Assembly: GCF_003269425.1 (NCBI RefSeq)
Contig: NZ_CP030104.1
Location: 372,001 to 436,000, forward strand
DNA length: 64,000 nt
From: Flagellimonas maritima
GTDB lineage: Bacteria > Bacteroidota > Bacteroidia > Flavobacteriales > Flavobacteriaceae
Direction of reading: 5' to 3'
The position numbers and the translations under genes were made by a program. Positions 45,496-53,757 of the stretch are shown in pieces. Below the pieces are notes generated by a model that saw only the letters and a program-made list of their open reading frames with translations, had not been told where the DNA came from and searched no databases. Numbering within the stretch: position 1 is the first letter of the stretch; each line of letters starts with the position of its first letter.

Positions 45496-45641
45496 TATAC
45501 ATGCACACACGGTCTTGGGGCTTTCTATTTGTAAAAGTAAAATATCCCTTTTGCCGAAAACTCTAAAAATCGGTCTAGTGCATTTTTTTCCGATTAAATG
45601 TTTCTGGCTATAAAACCATTAAATGATTATTTAATTTCTGA

Positions 45642-45737
45642 TTAACTTCTATGATTCTTTTTCCGTAATGAGAAAAGAAGTGATGCTATCACAAATGCTA
45701 TACTAAAGAAAAAAGTTATTGTAATTGCAGTTCCCAT
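45642..45737 (-). CDS. 31-residue single-helix membrane protein
   Basis: This ATG-started ORF of 31 codons on the minus strand encodes a hydrophobic segment (AITITFFFSIAFVIASLLFS) and a basic tail RKKNHRS. It lies 10 bases downstream of the small secreted-protein gene on the same strand. Hydrophobic core length and positive tail are those of a bitopic small membrane protein. No family is recognised. Confidence 0.45.
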   Translation of the reverse strand: MGTAITITFFFSIAFVIASLLFSLRKKNHRS

Positions 45738-45747
45738 ATTATGAAGA

Positions 45748-45984
45748 TTATGCCAATTTAGCCTTGTTTCTCTTAGTTTTAAAAGTAAGCGCCTTTTTAA
45801 CTCTGGAATTTTTGAACATGTACAATCTAGCTACTTTAGTTTCTTTTGCAGCTTGTTCCTGAATCTCAATGTTCAGTTCCACACCAACGCTGATTGTTTC
45901 AACTTTAATTTCCCCAGAAACGTTTTGAGCCATGGCTACAGTTCCGAAGAAAATTATTGCGATGATGGTTAAAATTACTTTCAT
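45748..45984 (-). CDS. small secreted basic protein
   Basis: This protein of 78 residues has a signal peptide (MKVILTIIAIIFFGTVAMAQ). The mature part is strand-rich near GEIKVETISVGVELNIEIQ (in part) and ends with a very basic segment (KKALTFKTKRNKAKLA). ATG 45984 gives a clean signal peptide, so an upstream in-frame ATG at 46023 is rejected. Function unknown. A 31-residue membrane ORF follows directly. Confidence 0.7.
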   Translation of the reverse strand: MKVILTIIAIIFFGTVAMAQNVSGEIKVETISVGVELNIEIQEQAAKETKVARLYMFKNSRVKKALTFKTKRNKAKLA

Positions 45985-46154
45985 GATTTGGGTTTTTATT
46001 ACGATGTAAATGTACCCTGACATGGCATCTGAACCTGATTTAACTCGCTCAACTTCACTTTTTTTTCGGTGTGGGAATCTTTTTCAGTCGAAGTGTATTT
46101 TATCGTCGACAAACGTTTTGAACAAGCAAAACAGTCCACCGATTCTATGTGTCT

Positions 46155-46844
46155 TTAGTCGATGCTTTTAGTATCAATTTTTAGTAGAATATTTGGATCT
46201 GGACAGTTTTTCTCGTAAAAAGGCAAATCTTTTTTAGAACAAACACCTGGATAATCACCCTCATAACCATCGATATCTGAAATAATTTGAAAATGTAGGT
46301 GCGGAGCATAATTTACATTGATATCAGTAGTACCCAATGTTCCAAGTGTTTCCCCTCTTCTTAAACCTATACCCGTTTTTAATTCTTTTATCGACCGCAG
46401 GGATAAATGCCCGTAGAGCGTATAGAACATAGTATCACCAATTTCATGTTGTAGAATAATGGTTGGACCATAGTTACCCAAGTCATAATTGTTTTTAAAA
46501 CTATGTACTATGCCATCTACGGGAACAACAACCTCAGTATCTGCGGAACACCAGAAATCCATTCCCAAATGAATGTTACGTTGCCCAGTGTTGGAAAAAC
46601 GTTCAGATTTTGAATAGAGCGACCTGTTTTCGAGGTAACCACCATAGGCAACTGTAGCACTATTTCTTTTAAGTACGTTATCAATGTATTTTTGGCATTC
46701 AATAGGTGATGTAATATCGAATTCTTCCAATTTCTTATTGGAAGAAGAGAGGTCAATGGGGCAGTATTCCGATAATTGGATTTCGGTATCCAGTATTTGA
46801 GTGGCACCCTCACTATAATTGTTAAGAACAGTTTTTAAATCCAT
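46155..46844 (-). CDS. M23 family metallopeptidase domain protein
   Basis: This 229-residue protein contains a LytM/M23 domain (about 85-215): HLGMDFW supplies the first His and Asp, LYGHLS the catalytic-site His, and NYAPHLHFQI the second zinc motif, so it should be active. No signal peptide is visible at the N-terminus, which begins MDLKTVLNNYSEGATQIL. It is either cytoplasmic or uses another export route. The gene is divergent from msrA, with a 5-bp inverted repeat (GTTAA/TTAAC) at 46865-46880 between them. Confidence 0.88.
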   Translation of the reverse strand: MDLKTVLNNYSEGATQILDTEIQLSEYCPIDLSSSNKKLEEFDITSPIECQKYIDNVLKRNSATVAYGGYLENRSLYSKSERFSNTGQRNIHLGMDFWCSADTEVVVPVDGIVHSFKNNYDLGNYGPTIILQHEIGDTMFYTLYGHLSLRSIKELKTGIGLRRGETLGTLGTTDINVNYAPHLHFQIISDIDGYEGDYPGVCSKKDLPFYEKNCPDPNILLKIDTKSID

Positions 46845-46932
46845 TTAAATAAATTCATAAAAGGGTTAACAAATTTTAACAATAAGAAACGTAATACTTC
46901 TTACATTGAAGCTACTAAAGACCAAAACCAAA

Positions 46933-47619
46933 ATGAAGATAATAAGAATTACATTTTTAGGAATTATTTTAATGGCATCCACAAATTGTCAGCCCAAGAA
47001 TACATCCACGAAATCTGATATTGCCAAAGAGACGACTTTTCCAAAAGAGGCTTTTACTACGGAAGAATTGCAAAATTATGAAACGGCTTATTTTGCTAGT
47101 GGCTGTTTTTGGTGTGTTGAGGCAATATTTGAAAGTGTGGAAGGCGTAAAGGAAGTTTACTCTGGCTATTCGGGCGGCAAGGAGGAAAATCCAACGTATG
47201 AAGAAGTTGCTTATGGCCGTACCAGTCATGCCGAAGCTGTTGAGGTCTATTACGACCCCGCTAAAATATCTTTTACAAAGTTGGTCCAAGTTTTTTTTGG
47301 TTCTCATGACCCAACTTCCCTAAACAGACAGGGACCTGATAGAGGTGCACAATATCGTTCCATCGCATTCTACAAAAATGACGAACAAGAGAGAATCATT
47401 AAAGATTATATCGACCTTTTGGAATCTAAAGATGCATATGACCGTCCCATTGTTACACAGGTCGTAGAATTTAATACTTTTTATAAAGCTGAGGAATACC
47501 ATCAAGATTATGAAAGAAAGAATCCAAACAATTCATATATAAGAAATGTTTCAATCCCCAGATTGAATAGATTCAAGAAAAATTTTGAATCATATTTAAA
47601 AAAAGAGATACAACATTGA
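46933..47619 (+). CDS. msrA: peptide methionine-(S)-sulfoxide reductase, lipoprotein form
   Basis: This 228-residue protein repairs oxidised methionine. The active site is GCFWCVEAIFE with nucleophile Cys58 and conserved downstream blocks VYSGYSGG, HAEAVEVYYDP and HDPTSLNRQGPDRGAQYRS (in part). It carries a lipoprotein signal with lipobox LMASTNC, so it acts in the periplasm or outer surface. The ATG at 46933 is chosen; an upstream TTG at 46906 would add Lys-rich residues only. No msrB fusion is present. Confidence 0.95.
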   Translation: MKIIRITFLGIILMASTNCQPKNTSTKSDIAKETTFPKEAFTTEELQNYETAYFASGCFWCVEAIFESVEGVKEVYSGYSGGKEENPTYEEVAYGRTSHAEAVEVYYDPAKISFTKLVQVFFGSHDPTSLNRQGPDRGAQYRSIAFYKNDEQERIIKDYIDLLESKDAYDRPIVTQVVEFNTFYKAEEYHQDYERKNPNNSYIRNVSIPRLNRFKKNFESYLKKEIQH

Positions 47620-47658
47620 TAAAATATAGGAATTTTTGAAAATAACTATCTTAGAGCC

Positions 47659-48387
47659 ATGCAAAAGTGTTTTAGCGTGGCTTTTTTCTTTTTGGTAATT
47701 GGATGTATATCCTCCAAAAAAGAAAATCACCAACAAATCATTGTAAATAAGGCCCAAAAGAAACCAATAATAGATGGGCATGCTTTAGATGCCTGCTGGG
47801 GAAATGCCAAATGGTTGGCACTTGACCAACTTTGGTTAGGGGATTCCTACTCCAACGAAGATTTTAACGGTAGATATAAATTGAGTTGGGACGAGGACGC
47901 GCTGTATATTCTTGTCGAGATTACAGATGATGTTCTTTTTGACCAATATGAAGATCCCTTAAAGTTATGGTGGGACGATGATTGTGTGGAAATATTTGTT
48001 GATGAGGATAATTCTGGTGGTGAGCACCAGTTTTCGCACAATGCATTTGCTTACCACGTGGCATTGGATGGAAATGTAGTGGATTTAGCCCCAGACGAAC
48101 AACCAAGACTTTACAACGACCACATTACGTCAAAACATATCACTAACGATAATCTTACTGTATGGGAAATCGCCGTAAAACTTTTTTCGGATGACTTTAA
48201 GGACGGAGAGGAAAATAATCCAGAGCGTTTATCTAAAAACAAGAAAGTTGGCTTTGCTTTAGCCTATTGTGATAATGATGAAAGTTTGGAACGGGAAAAT
48301 TTTATTGGGTCGGTCTTTGTTCCAGGAGAGGATAAAAATCAGGGTTGGATAGATGCGGATATATTCGGGACGCTGATACTTAAGTGA
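47659..48387 (+). CDS. CBM9-like sugar-binding lipoprotein
   Basis: This 242-residue protein has a lipoprotein signal peptide with Cys16 (VIGC), then a carbohydrate-binding family 9-like beta-sandwich. It begins KKPIIDGHALDACWGNAKW and includes WDEDALYILVEITDD and WWDDDCVEIFVDEDNSGGEH (in part), with conserved Trp and Asp. It is predicted to bind glycans at the surface; no enzyme domain is attached. It follows msrA by 39 bases. Confidence 0.85.
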   Translation: MQKCFSVAFFFLVIGCISSKKENHQQIIVNKAQKKPIIDGHALDACWGNAKWLALDQLWLGDSYSNEDFNGRYKLSWDEDALYILVEITDDVLFDQYEDPLKLWWDDDCVEIFVDEDNSGGEHQFSHNAFAYHVALDGNVVDLAPDEQPRLYNDHITSKHITNDNLTVWEIAVKLFSDDFKDGEENNPERLSKNKKVGFALAYCDNDESLERENFIGSVFVPGEDKNQGWIDADIFGTLILK

Positions 48388-48390
48388 TTG

Positions 48391-49800
48391 TTATTGTTTT
48401 AAAACAACCTCACTATATTTTGAATTGATGGTAATGGATTTATTATTTTTAGCGTTAATATGATAACCTTTATGAACATTGGTACCGGAATTTTTGGAAG
48501 ATTCCATTGAAATTACTTTTGGGTATCTGAATTCTGAAATCTTTTCATTTACATAAACAACAAATGGTGAAGATGGTATTTTAAAATCGACCTCACCATT
48601 TTCAACAGTAATATCAATGGTTGAAAAGTCATCAGCTACTGAGTTTATGTGAATGGCCCCTAAATTATTCCTCACAGAAGCCCTCCCGTTTAATCTGTTT
48701 ATAACAACGTTTGAAGAAACAGAATTCAAATTCAAATCCCCTACTTCATTTAAATCCACCTTTTCAGAATAATCGGTTCTTAATTGTCCATAGTTCCAAT
48801 TTTGAACGATAACAGGTGAATAAGAAGCTCTAATATCAGTTTTACTGCCTCCAATTGTTGAGGCAAGCAAGCTTGCGTAGGACAAGCTTGCATCAATATT
48901 ATTTGTATTCTCGGCCAATTTTACCTCCCCGTGCCTAACATTCATTTTCAATTTAACGGATTTGGGCATCTTAACCTTTATATGTTTTTTTACTTTATAT
49001 CGCTTGCTTTCACCATCAGAGAAAAAATAGAATGCATCGGCATCACAGTCCCCATTGATATGGTAAACTTTTTTTGACTTGAGTTTATGGATTGCCGCTC
49101 TGTGTTTTTCTCTCGTGGCATGGGCTTTTTCTCTAAGTTCATCACGTTTTTCAAGAAGTTCGTCACGCTCTTCTCTACGATCTTCCATTCTTTGTGCTTT
49201 TTCTTCGGCCATTTCTTTTACGCGCTCGCCCCATTCTTCAAAACGATCTTGGTATTCTTCATCAAAATTTTCATCAAAATCCTTTTTCCACTTTTTCAGA
49301 TATTTATCGCCATCTTCCTTGTAAGCATCATAGTCAAATTGAATGCTTGGAATAGGTGGCATGGGCGGCAATTCTGGAATCACGATAACTTGAGGTAACT
49401 CGGGGATCGCGATATCATCAAAAAGTGGTCCTATAAAGGACATGTCCGGTATGTCGATATCTATGTTTCCCAGATTAAAGTTGCCCCCAAGACCATGCTG
49501 TCTTGTGCTCACTTCAATTTCCCTGCTGTTACCCACTATTCTAACTATTTCCTTTTCAAAGTAGGAATCGGCTTCTTCTTGGGTGGCGTCCTCTATTTCA
49601 ATTACAGCGGTGATTTCTACTTGGTTTTTGCTCCAAGTTTCAAATTCAATATCAGCATAGCTGGTATCTACGTTCAGTACCGCGTCCTTATCTACGTTGA
49701 AGGTTTCCTTGTACGTTTTGGATTTTTCTTGACCATAACAGGTGGTTCCCGCTAAGATTATCAGAAAAAAATTAAATAATGTTTGATGATTCTTGTTCAT
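48391..49800 (-). CDS. DUF4097-like beta-helical secreted protein
   Basis: This 469-residue protein has a signal peptide (ending CYGQ) and two DUF4097-like adhesin segments: VDTSYADIEFETW near residue 45 and a C-terminal part (about 300-469) of repeated short beta strands such as VGDLNLNSVSSNVVINRLNG. Between them lies a highly charged coiled coil (about 175-255) of Glu, Arg and Lys. It is the last gene of the ECF sigma operon and overlaps the anti-sigma gene by 29 bases, so it may take part in sensing or be a regulated output. Confidence 0.82.
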   Translation of the reverse strand: MNKNHQTLFNFFLIILAGTTCYGQEKSKTYKETFNVDKDAVLNVDTSYADIEFETWSKNQVEITAVIEIEDATQEEADSYFEKEIVRIVGNSREIEVSTRQHGLGGNFNLGNIDIDIPDMSFIGPLFDDIAIPELPQVIVIPELPPMPPIPSIQFDYDAYKEDGDKYLKKWKKDFDENFDEEYQDRFEEWGERVKEMAEEKAQRMEDRREERDELLEKRDELREKAHATREKHRAAIHKLKSKKVYHINGDCDADAFYFFSDGESKRYKVKKHIKVKMPKSVKLKMNVRHGEVKLAENTNNIDASLSYASLLASTIGGSKTDIRASYSPVIVQNWNYGQLRTDYSEKVDLNEVGDLNLNSVSSNVVINRLNGRASVRNNLGAIHINSVADDFSTIDITVENGEVDFKIPSSPFVVYVNEKISEFRYPKVISMESSKNSGTNVHKGYHINAKNNKSITINSKYSEVVLKQ

Positions 49801-50374
49801 TTTTTGATGATTTTAATTGATTCAACTTTGTTTTGAGCTTTTGTAATAATTGTAACCTTAACTGAAGGTTTCTGACCAATGCCGCGATAGTTTGGTCATT
49901 TGGGCCTATCTCGTTCAATTCCACATTAAGTTTTTGGTATTCTTTGTCCAATTCTGCAAGTCGTTCCATATATCCGTCAATAACGTCCTTGTTATCACCG
50001 GTAAATTCAAGATCGGATAATTGCAGGTTGATATTGGTAACATAATAATTTTCAATTTTCTTTAAGTCCGGAGAAAGATCTCCCAATGAAATAGGATTCG
50101 CTTCTTTAATCAACTCTTCATTCTTAACGACTGTTTGATTTGATTTTGTGTCAACAGTATCTTGAACGGAAAAAAAGTATATCCCAAGACCAAGAATGAT
50201 CATTGCAGATGCAGCTATCCCAACCCAAAAGAATGAACTGGACTTCTTTTTTATCGACTGGCTGGGCATTTCTTCATCCAACTTTGATAAAAAACGAGCT
50301 TCATGCCCCTTTTTCATGATAAAATTCTTTTGCGCTCTTTCCTTTGCAAATAATTCCCTAATATCTTGTGCCAT
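49772..50374 (-). CDS. anti-sigma factor-like membrane protein
   Basis: This 200-residue protein has an N-terminal cytosolic segment (MAQDIRELFAKERAQKNFIM, in part) that ends in KGHEARFLSKLDEEMP, one membrane helix (about 47-68), and a mostly helical C-terminal domain with a coiled coil (LRNLQLRLQLLQKLKTKLNQ, in part). It overlaps the sigma gene by 17 bases. The position and single-helix layout fit an anti-sigma factor that holds the sigma at the membrane, but no classical zinc-binding motif is present. Confidence 0.75.
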   Translation of the reverse strand: MAQDIRELFAKERAQKNFIMKKGHEARFLSKLDEEMPSQSIKKKSSSFFWVGIAASAMIILGLGIYFFSVQDTVDTKSNQTVVKNEELIKEANPISLGDLSPDLKKIENYYVTNINLQLSDLEFTGDNKDVIDGYMERLAELDKEYQKLNVELNEIGPNDQTIAALVRNLQLRLQLLQKLKTKLNQLKSSKNEQESSNII

Positions 50375-50900
50375 AAGAAATATCTTTTAGTTTTTCCTTT
50401 AATTGTAGCTTGCCCCGCAATAATCTGGTTCTAGAAGCGGTATCGCTGATTTTTAAGATCTGGGATATTTCATTATGATCATACCCTTCAACAAGAAACA
50501 GCTGTACCACATATTTATATTTTTCAGGCAATTGCTCCATAGCTTCTTTAATTTTTGTAAGCGGTATTCCATCGCTCACCGTCCAGTCATCATCCTCCAC
50601 TACTTGCATGTAGCTTTCATTTAATTCCACTGTCTTTTGGTGCTTAGATTTTAAAAAATCGATACTCCCGTTCACCACTATTCTTTTTAACCATGCGCCA
50701 AATGTTACTTCTCCCTTGAATTGGTCTATTCTTTGAAATGCCTTGATAAATGATTCTTGCAACACATCTTCGGCATCATCCGGATTCTTCAAAAAGCGCA
50801 TTGCCACTCCATACATTCCGTCACAATATTGCCTATATAGCTTTAACTGTGCCATTCGGTCATTAGCCTTGCATTGTTCTACCAGTTCAATTTGAAACAT
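50358..50900 (-). CDS. ECF-type RNA polymerase sigma factor
   Basis: This 180-residue sigma-70 family factor has region 2 (YGVAMRFLKNPDDAEDVLQESFIKAFQ, in part, with the DAEDVLQ core) near residues 35-60 and region 4 (LPEKYKYVVQLFLVEGYDHNEISQILKISDTASRTRLLRGK, in part) near 118-160. It heads an operon with an anti-sigma-like protein and a DUF4097-like protein. A TATTTTTTG-like element upstream (minus strand near 50966) is one base too long for the consensus. Confidence 0.93.
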   Translation of the reverse strand: MFQIELVEQCKANDRMAQLKLYRQYCDGMYGVAMRFLKNPDDAEDVLQESFIKAFQRIDQFKGEVTFGAWLKRIVVNGSIDFLKSKHQKTVELNESYMQVVEDDDWTVSDGIPLTKIKEAMEQLPEKYKYVVQLFLVEGYDHNEISQILKISDTASRTRLLRGKLQLKEKLKDISYGTRY

Positions 50901-50995
50901 GGTTGGTTTTGGTATTTGGTGTTTTAGTTGTTTGTGATAAAGACGATAAAAAAAACGGAGCGTTGCAAAAAATACGATTTAATAGGTTTCCATAA

Positions 50996-51027
50996 AAAAA
51001 TCCCGTTGCAGATTCAACGGGATTTTT
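50996..51027 (-). terminator. rho-independent terminator after the OsmC-family gene
   Basis: A 13-bp inverted repeat (50996-51008 with 51015-51027) encloses CCCGTTG/CAACGGG and is flanked by A and T runs, so it could work in both directions. It follows the Ohr gene on the minus strand. Confidence 0.9.
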
Positions 51028-51047
51028 CATTTTTGACGCTATTTATT

Positions 51048-51473
51048 CTATGCATCCATTAACAAGTTTAAATGGACGGTAATATTATCCCTTGTTGCTT
51101 TGCTGTACGGACATATCTCATGTGCGGCATTGATCAATTTTTCACCCGTTTCTTTATTTACAGTCGGCAAATACGAATCTAAGGTGGCCTCAAGAAAAAA
51201 ACCGTCATCTTCTTTATTAAATGCTACTGTTGCAGTTACAGTAAAGTCACCTAGGTCGTCTATGTCATGCTCTTTGGCAACAGCCTGTATAGCACCTGCA
51301 AAACAAGTGGAATATGCTGCTGCAAAAAGTTCTTCGGGATTGGTAGAACCCGAATCTGGTTTTCCTTTGGAATTTGGCATACTTATGCTATAATCCAGAA
51401 CTCCGTCTTCGCTCTTCACATGTCCTGCCCTACCTCCTGTATTCGTGGCTTTACTTTCAAAAATGGTTTTCAT
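51048..51473 (-). CDS. OsmC/Ohr family organic hydroperoxide reductase
   Basis: This 141-residue thiol peroxidase has the two family cysteines: Cys57 in AAAYSTCFAGA and Cys121 in EICPYSKATRDN. The N-terminal GGRAGHVKSEDG matches Ohr. It reduces organic hydroperoxides with dihydrolipoyl groups as electron donor. It is a single-gene unit closed by a terminator. No OhrR regulator is adjacent. Confidence 0.94.
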   Translation of the reverse strand: MKTIFESKATNTGGRAGHVKSEDGVLDYSISMPNSKGKPDSGSTNPEELFAAAYSTCFAGAIQAVAKEHDIDDLGDFTVTATVAFNKEDDGFFLEATLDSYLPTVNKETGEKLINAAHEICPYSKATRDNITVHLNLLMDA

Positions 51474-51701
51474 ACGTAAGTTTATTTAATTTTACCATGC
51501 AGTATCTTACTTGATGGCTTATTTTGTGTTTAACTGCAAAAGTTACCAATTGTCAATGAATTCCTATCGATCCTTAGTACTAATTTTTTGTGAAATACCA
51601 TTCATTGATAGCTAACGCCCTAAAATAGGACCAACAAATCAATTGAAACAATATTGCCAAACTAAAACCTATGAAAACTTTATACCTTCGTATATAATAG
51701 A

Positions 51702-52760
51702 ATGCATTTACCCTTGGCCAAAAACAAAGTTATACCAGTTACCACTATTTCAAAAATCAAGGAACTCCGCAAAAAGCACATTTCTGAGGATTTACTGATC
51801 AAAGGTATTTTTAATGGCGATAAAGCCATTTTGGCAAAAGCAATAACACTTCTTGAAAGTTCCAAACCAGAACATTACGAGAAATCCAATACAATTATAG
51901 AGCAAGCTCTTTCCAAACCCAACAAAAGTATACGCATAGGTATTACAGGGGTTCCCGGCGTAGGGAAAAGCTCTTTTATCGAAGTTCTAGGAAAAACGCT
52001 TACCAAAATGGGGAAAAAAGTGGCCGTTCTAGCGGTAGACCCAACAAGTACTTTGAGCAAGGGCAGTATTCTTGGGGACAAGACCAGAATGGAATCGTTG
52101 GCCAAAGACCCCAATGCTTTTATAAGACCCTCCCCTTCCGGACAATCATTGGGAGGGGTTGCAAGAAAGACACGGGAAAGCATCATTCTTTGTGAAGCAG
52201 CTGGTTTTGATGTGATATTGGTCGAAACCGTTGGTGTTGGACAAAGTGAAACCGTAGTACACAGTATGGTGGATTTTTTCTTATTGTTAAAATTATCAGG
52301 TGCGGGGGACGAGCTACAGGGCATTAAACGGGGTATTATGGAGATGGCGGATGCAATCGCCATCAATAAGGCGGATGGTGACAATTTGAAAAAGGCAAAA
52401 TTGGCAGAAACCGAATTTACAAGAGCACTCCATCTCTACCCACCTAAAGAAAATGGGTGGATTCCCAAGGTGTTGAGTTGTTCAGCTATTGAAAACAAAG
52501 GAATCATTGAAATTTGGGAGATGATTATCGATTTTATACTACAGAACCAAGAAAACGGCCATTTCAAAAAAAAGCGAAAAATCCAGAACAAAAATTGGTT
52601 CCTTCAAACTATAGACGAACAGTTAAAAATGTTTTTTCATCAAAAAGAGTCCTTTAAAAAAGCTAAGGAAAAGATGATAAAAGCAGTGGAAGAAAACAAA
52701 GTATCCCCATTTTACGCCGCGAAATCCCTAATGGACGACATCATTAAAGAACTTAAATAA
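51702..52760 (+). CDS. meaB: methylmalonyl-CoA mutase-associated GTPase
   Basis: This 352-residue G3E GTPase loads and protects adenosylcobalamin in methylmalonyl-CoA mutase. The P-loop GVPGVGKSS lies near residues 82-90, DPTSTLSKGSILGDKTRM is characteristic of the family, VETVGVGQSE follows, and the guanine-specificity motif is NKADGDN. The C-terminal dimerisation arm is present. The mutase genes are not in the window, but an adenosyltransferase at 35586 belongs to the same pathway. Confidence 0.96.
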   Translation: MHLPLAKNKVIPVTTISKIKELRKKHISEDLLIKGIFNGDKAILAKAITLLESSKPEHYEKSNTIIEQALSKPNKSIRIGITGVPGVGKSSFIEVLGKTLTKMGKKVAVLAVDPTSTLSKGSILGDKTRMESLAKDPNAFIRPSPSGQSLGGVARKTRESIILCEAAGFDVILVETVGVGQSETVVHSMVDFFLLLKLSGAGDELQGIKRGIMEMADAIAINKADGDNLKKAKLAETEFTRALHLYPPKENGWIPKVLSCSAIENKGIIEIWEMIIDFILQNQENGHFKKKRKIQNKNWFLQTIDEQLKMFFHQKESFKKAKEKMIKAVEENKVSPFYAAKSLMDDIIKELK

Positions 52761-52766
52761 AAAAGG

Positions 52767-52774
52767 TAAATTTG
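52767..52774 (+). promoter_or_regulatory. predicted -7 element before the GT2 gene
   Basis: TAAATTTG is a perfect -7 element, 20 bases before the start codon at 52795 and six bases after the meaB stop. No clear -33 element accompanies it. Confidence 0.45.
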
Positions 52775-52794
52775 CCCAGATTATAAGCCAATAC

Positions 52795-53757
52795 ATGAGC
52801 ACTGTCACCGACGCACTACTTTCCATAGTTGTCCCATTATATAATGAAGAAGACAATGTGGTTTTATTGACTGAAAAAATCCATAAAAGCCTATCCGGTT
52901 ACAATTACCAAATAATCTATATTGATGATTTTTCTACCGATAATACGAGAAGTATTGCCAAGGGAATGGATGATGAAAAGGTACACCTCATAGAACTCAA
53001 AAAGAACTACGGACAGAGTTTGGCGCTTGCAGCGGGCATCGATTACGCCGAGGGTGAATATATTATCACCATGGACGGTGATTTGCAAAACGACCCCTCT
53101 GATATACCACAAATGCTGGAATATGCCATTGGTGACGAATATGATTTAATAACGGGCATACGGCAAAAAAGAAAAGATTCGCTTGTTAAAAAAATACCTT
53201 CAAAAATTGCAAATTTCTTGGTTCGAAGGGTCACTAAACTTGATATTAAAGACAATGGCTGTGCCCTAAAAGTTTTTACCAAGGATATTGCCAAGGGGTT
53301 GAACCTTTACGGTGAGATGCATCGTTTTATCACTTTACTGGCATATTTGGAAGGTGCACAAATAAAACAAGTCCCCGTAAAACACCATGCACGCCATGCT
53401 GGCGTATCCAAATACGGACTGGAACGGGTTTTTAAAGTAGTTGCAGATATGATGCTGTTGCTTTTTATCCGAAAGTATTTTCAAAGACCCATACATCTTT
53501 TTGGAATTTTTGGTGTCTTACTTATCATTCTAGGATTTTTAATAAACATTTATCTGCTCATTGTTAAACTTGGATTTGGCGAGGATATAGGTAGTAGACC
53601 TTTGCTCATATTTGGAATGATGTTCATCTTGGGGGGTATTCAGCTTTTCACCATTGGTATTGTGATGGAACTTCTTATCCGTACCTATTACGAATCACAA
53701 CAAAAAAGACCATATCGTGTCAAAAAAATTACAATAGGTGAAGGAAAAGCTGCGTAA
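52795..53757 (+). CDS. GT2 polyprenyl-phosphate glycosyltransferase (ArnC/DPM1-like)
   Basis: This 320-residue enzyme has a GT2 catalytic domain (SIVVPLYNEEDNV, YIDDFSTDNT, TMDGDLQNDP with the DxD-type motif) and two C-terminal membrane helices (about 230-300), like dolichol- or undecaprenyl-phosphate sugar transferases such as ArnC. It would load a sugar onto polyprenyl phosphate at the cytoplasmic face. It is followed by an overlapping flippase-like gene and, convergently, an ArnT-like GT39. Confidence 0.9.
   Translation: MSTVTDALLSIVVPLYNEEDNVVLLTEKIHKSLSGYNYQIIYIDDFSTDNTRSIAKGMDDEKVHLIELKKNYGQSLALAAGIDYAEGEYIITMDGDLQNDPSDIPQMLEYAIGDEYDLITGIRQKRKDSLVKKIPSKIANFLVRRVTKLDIKDNGCALKVFTKDIAKGLNLYGEMHRFITLLAYLEGAQIKQVPVKHHARHAGVSKYGLERVFKVVADMMLLLFIRKYFQRPIHLFGIFGVLLIILGFLINIYLLIVKLGFGEDIGSRPLLIFGMMFILGGIQLFTIGIVMELLIRTYYESQQKRPYRVKKITIGEGKAA

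Noticed and set aside
45568..45600. AATCGG/CCGATT inverted repeat after the amidohydrolase gene
   Set aside because: Only six pairs around a 16-base loop; T-run lies inside the loop, not after the stem.
48396..48409. Palindrome TTGTTTTAAAACAA at a convergent junction
   Set aside because: Low-complexity A/T palindrome that overlaps the end of the minus-strand gene; not stable enough to call a terminator.
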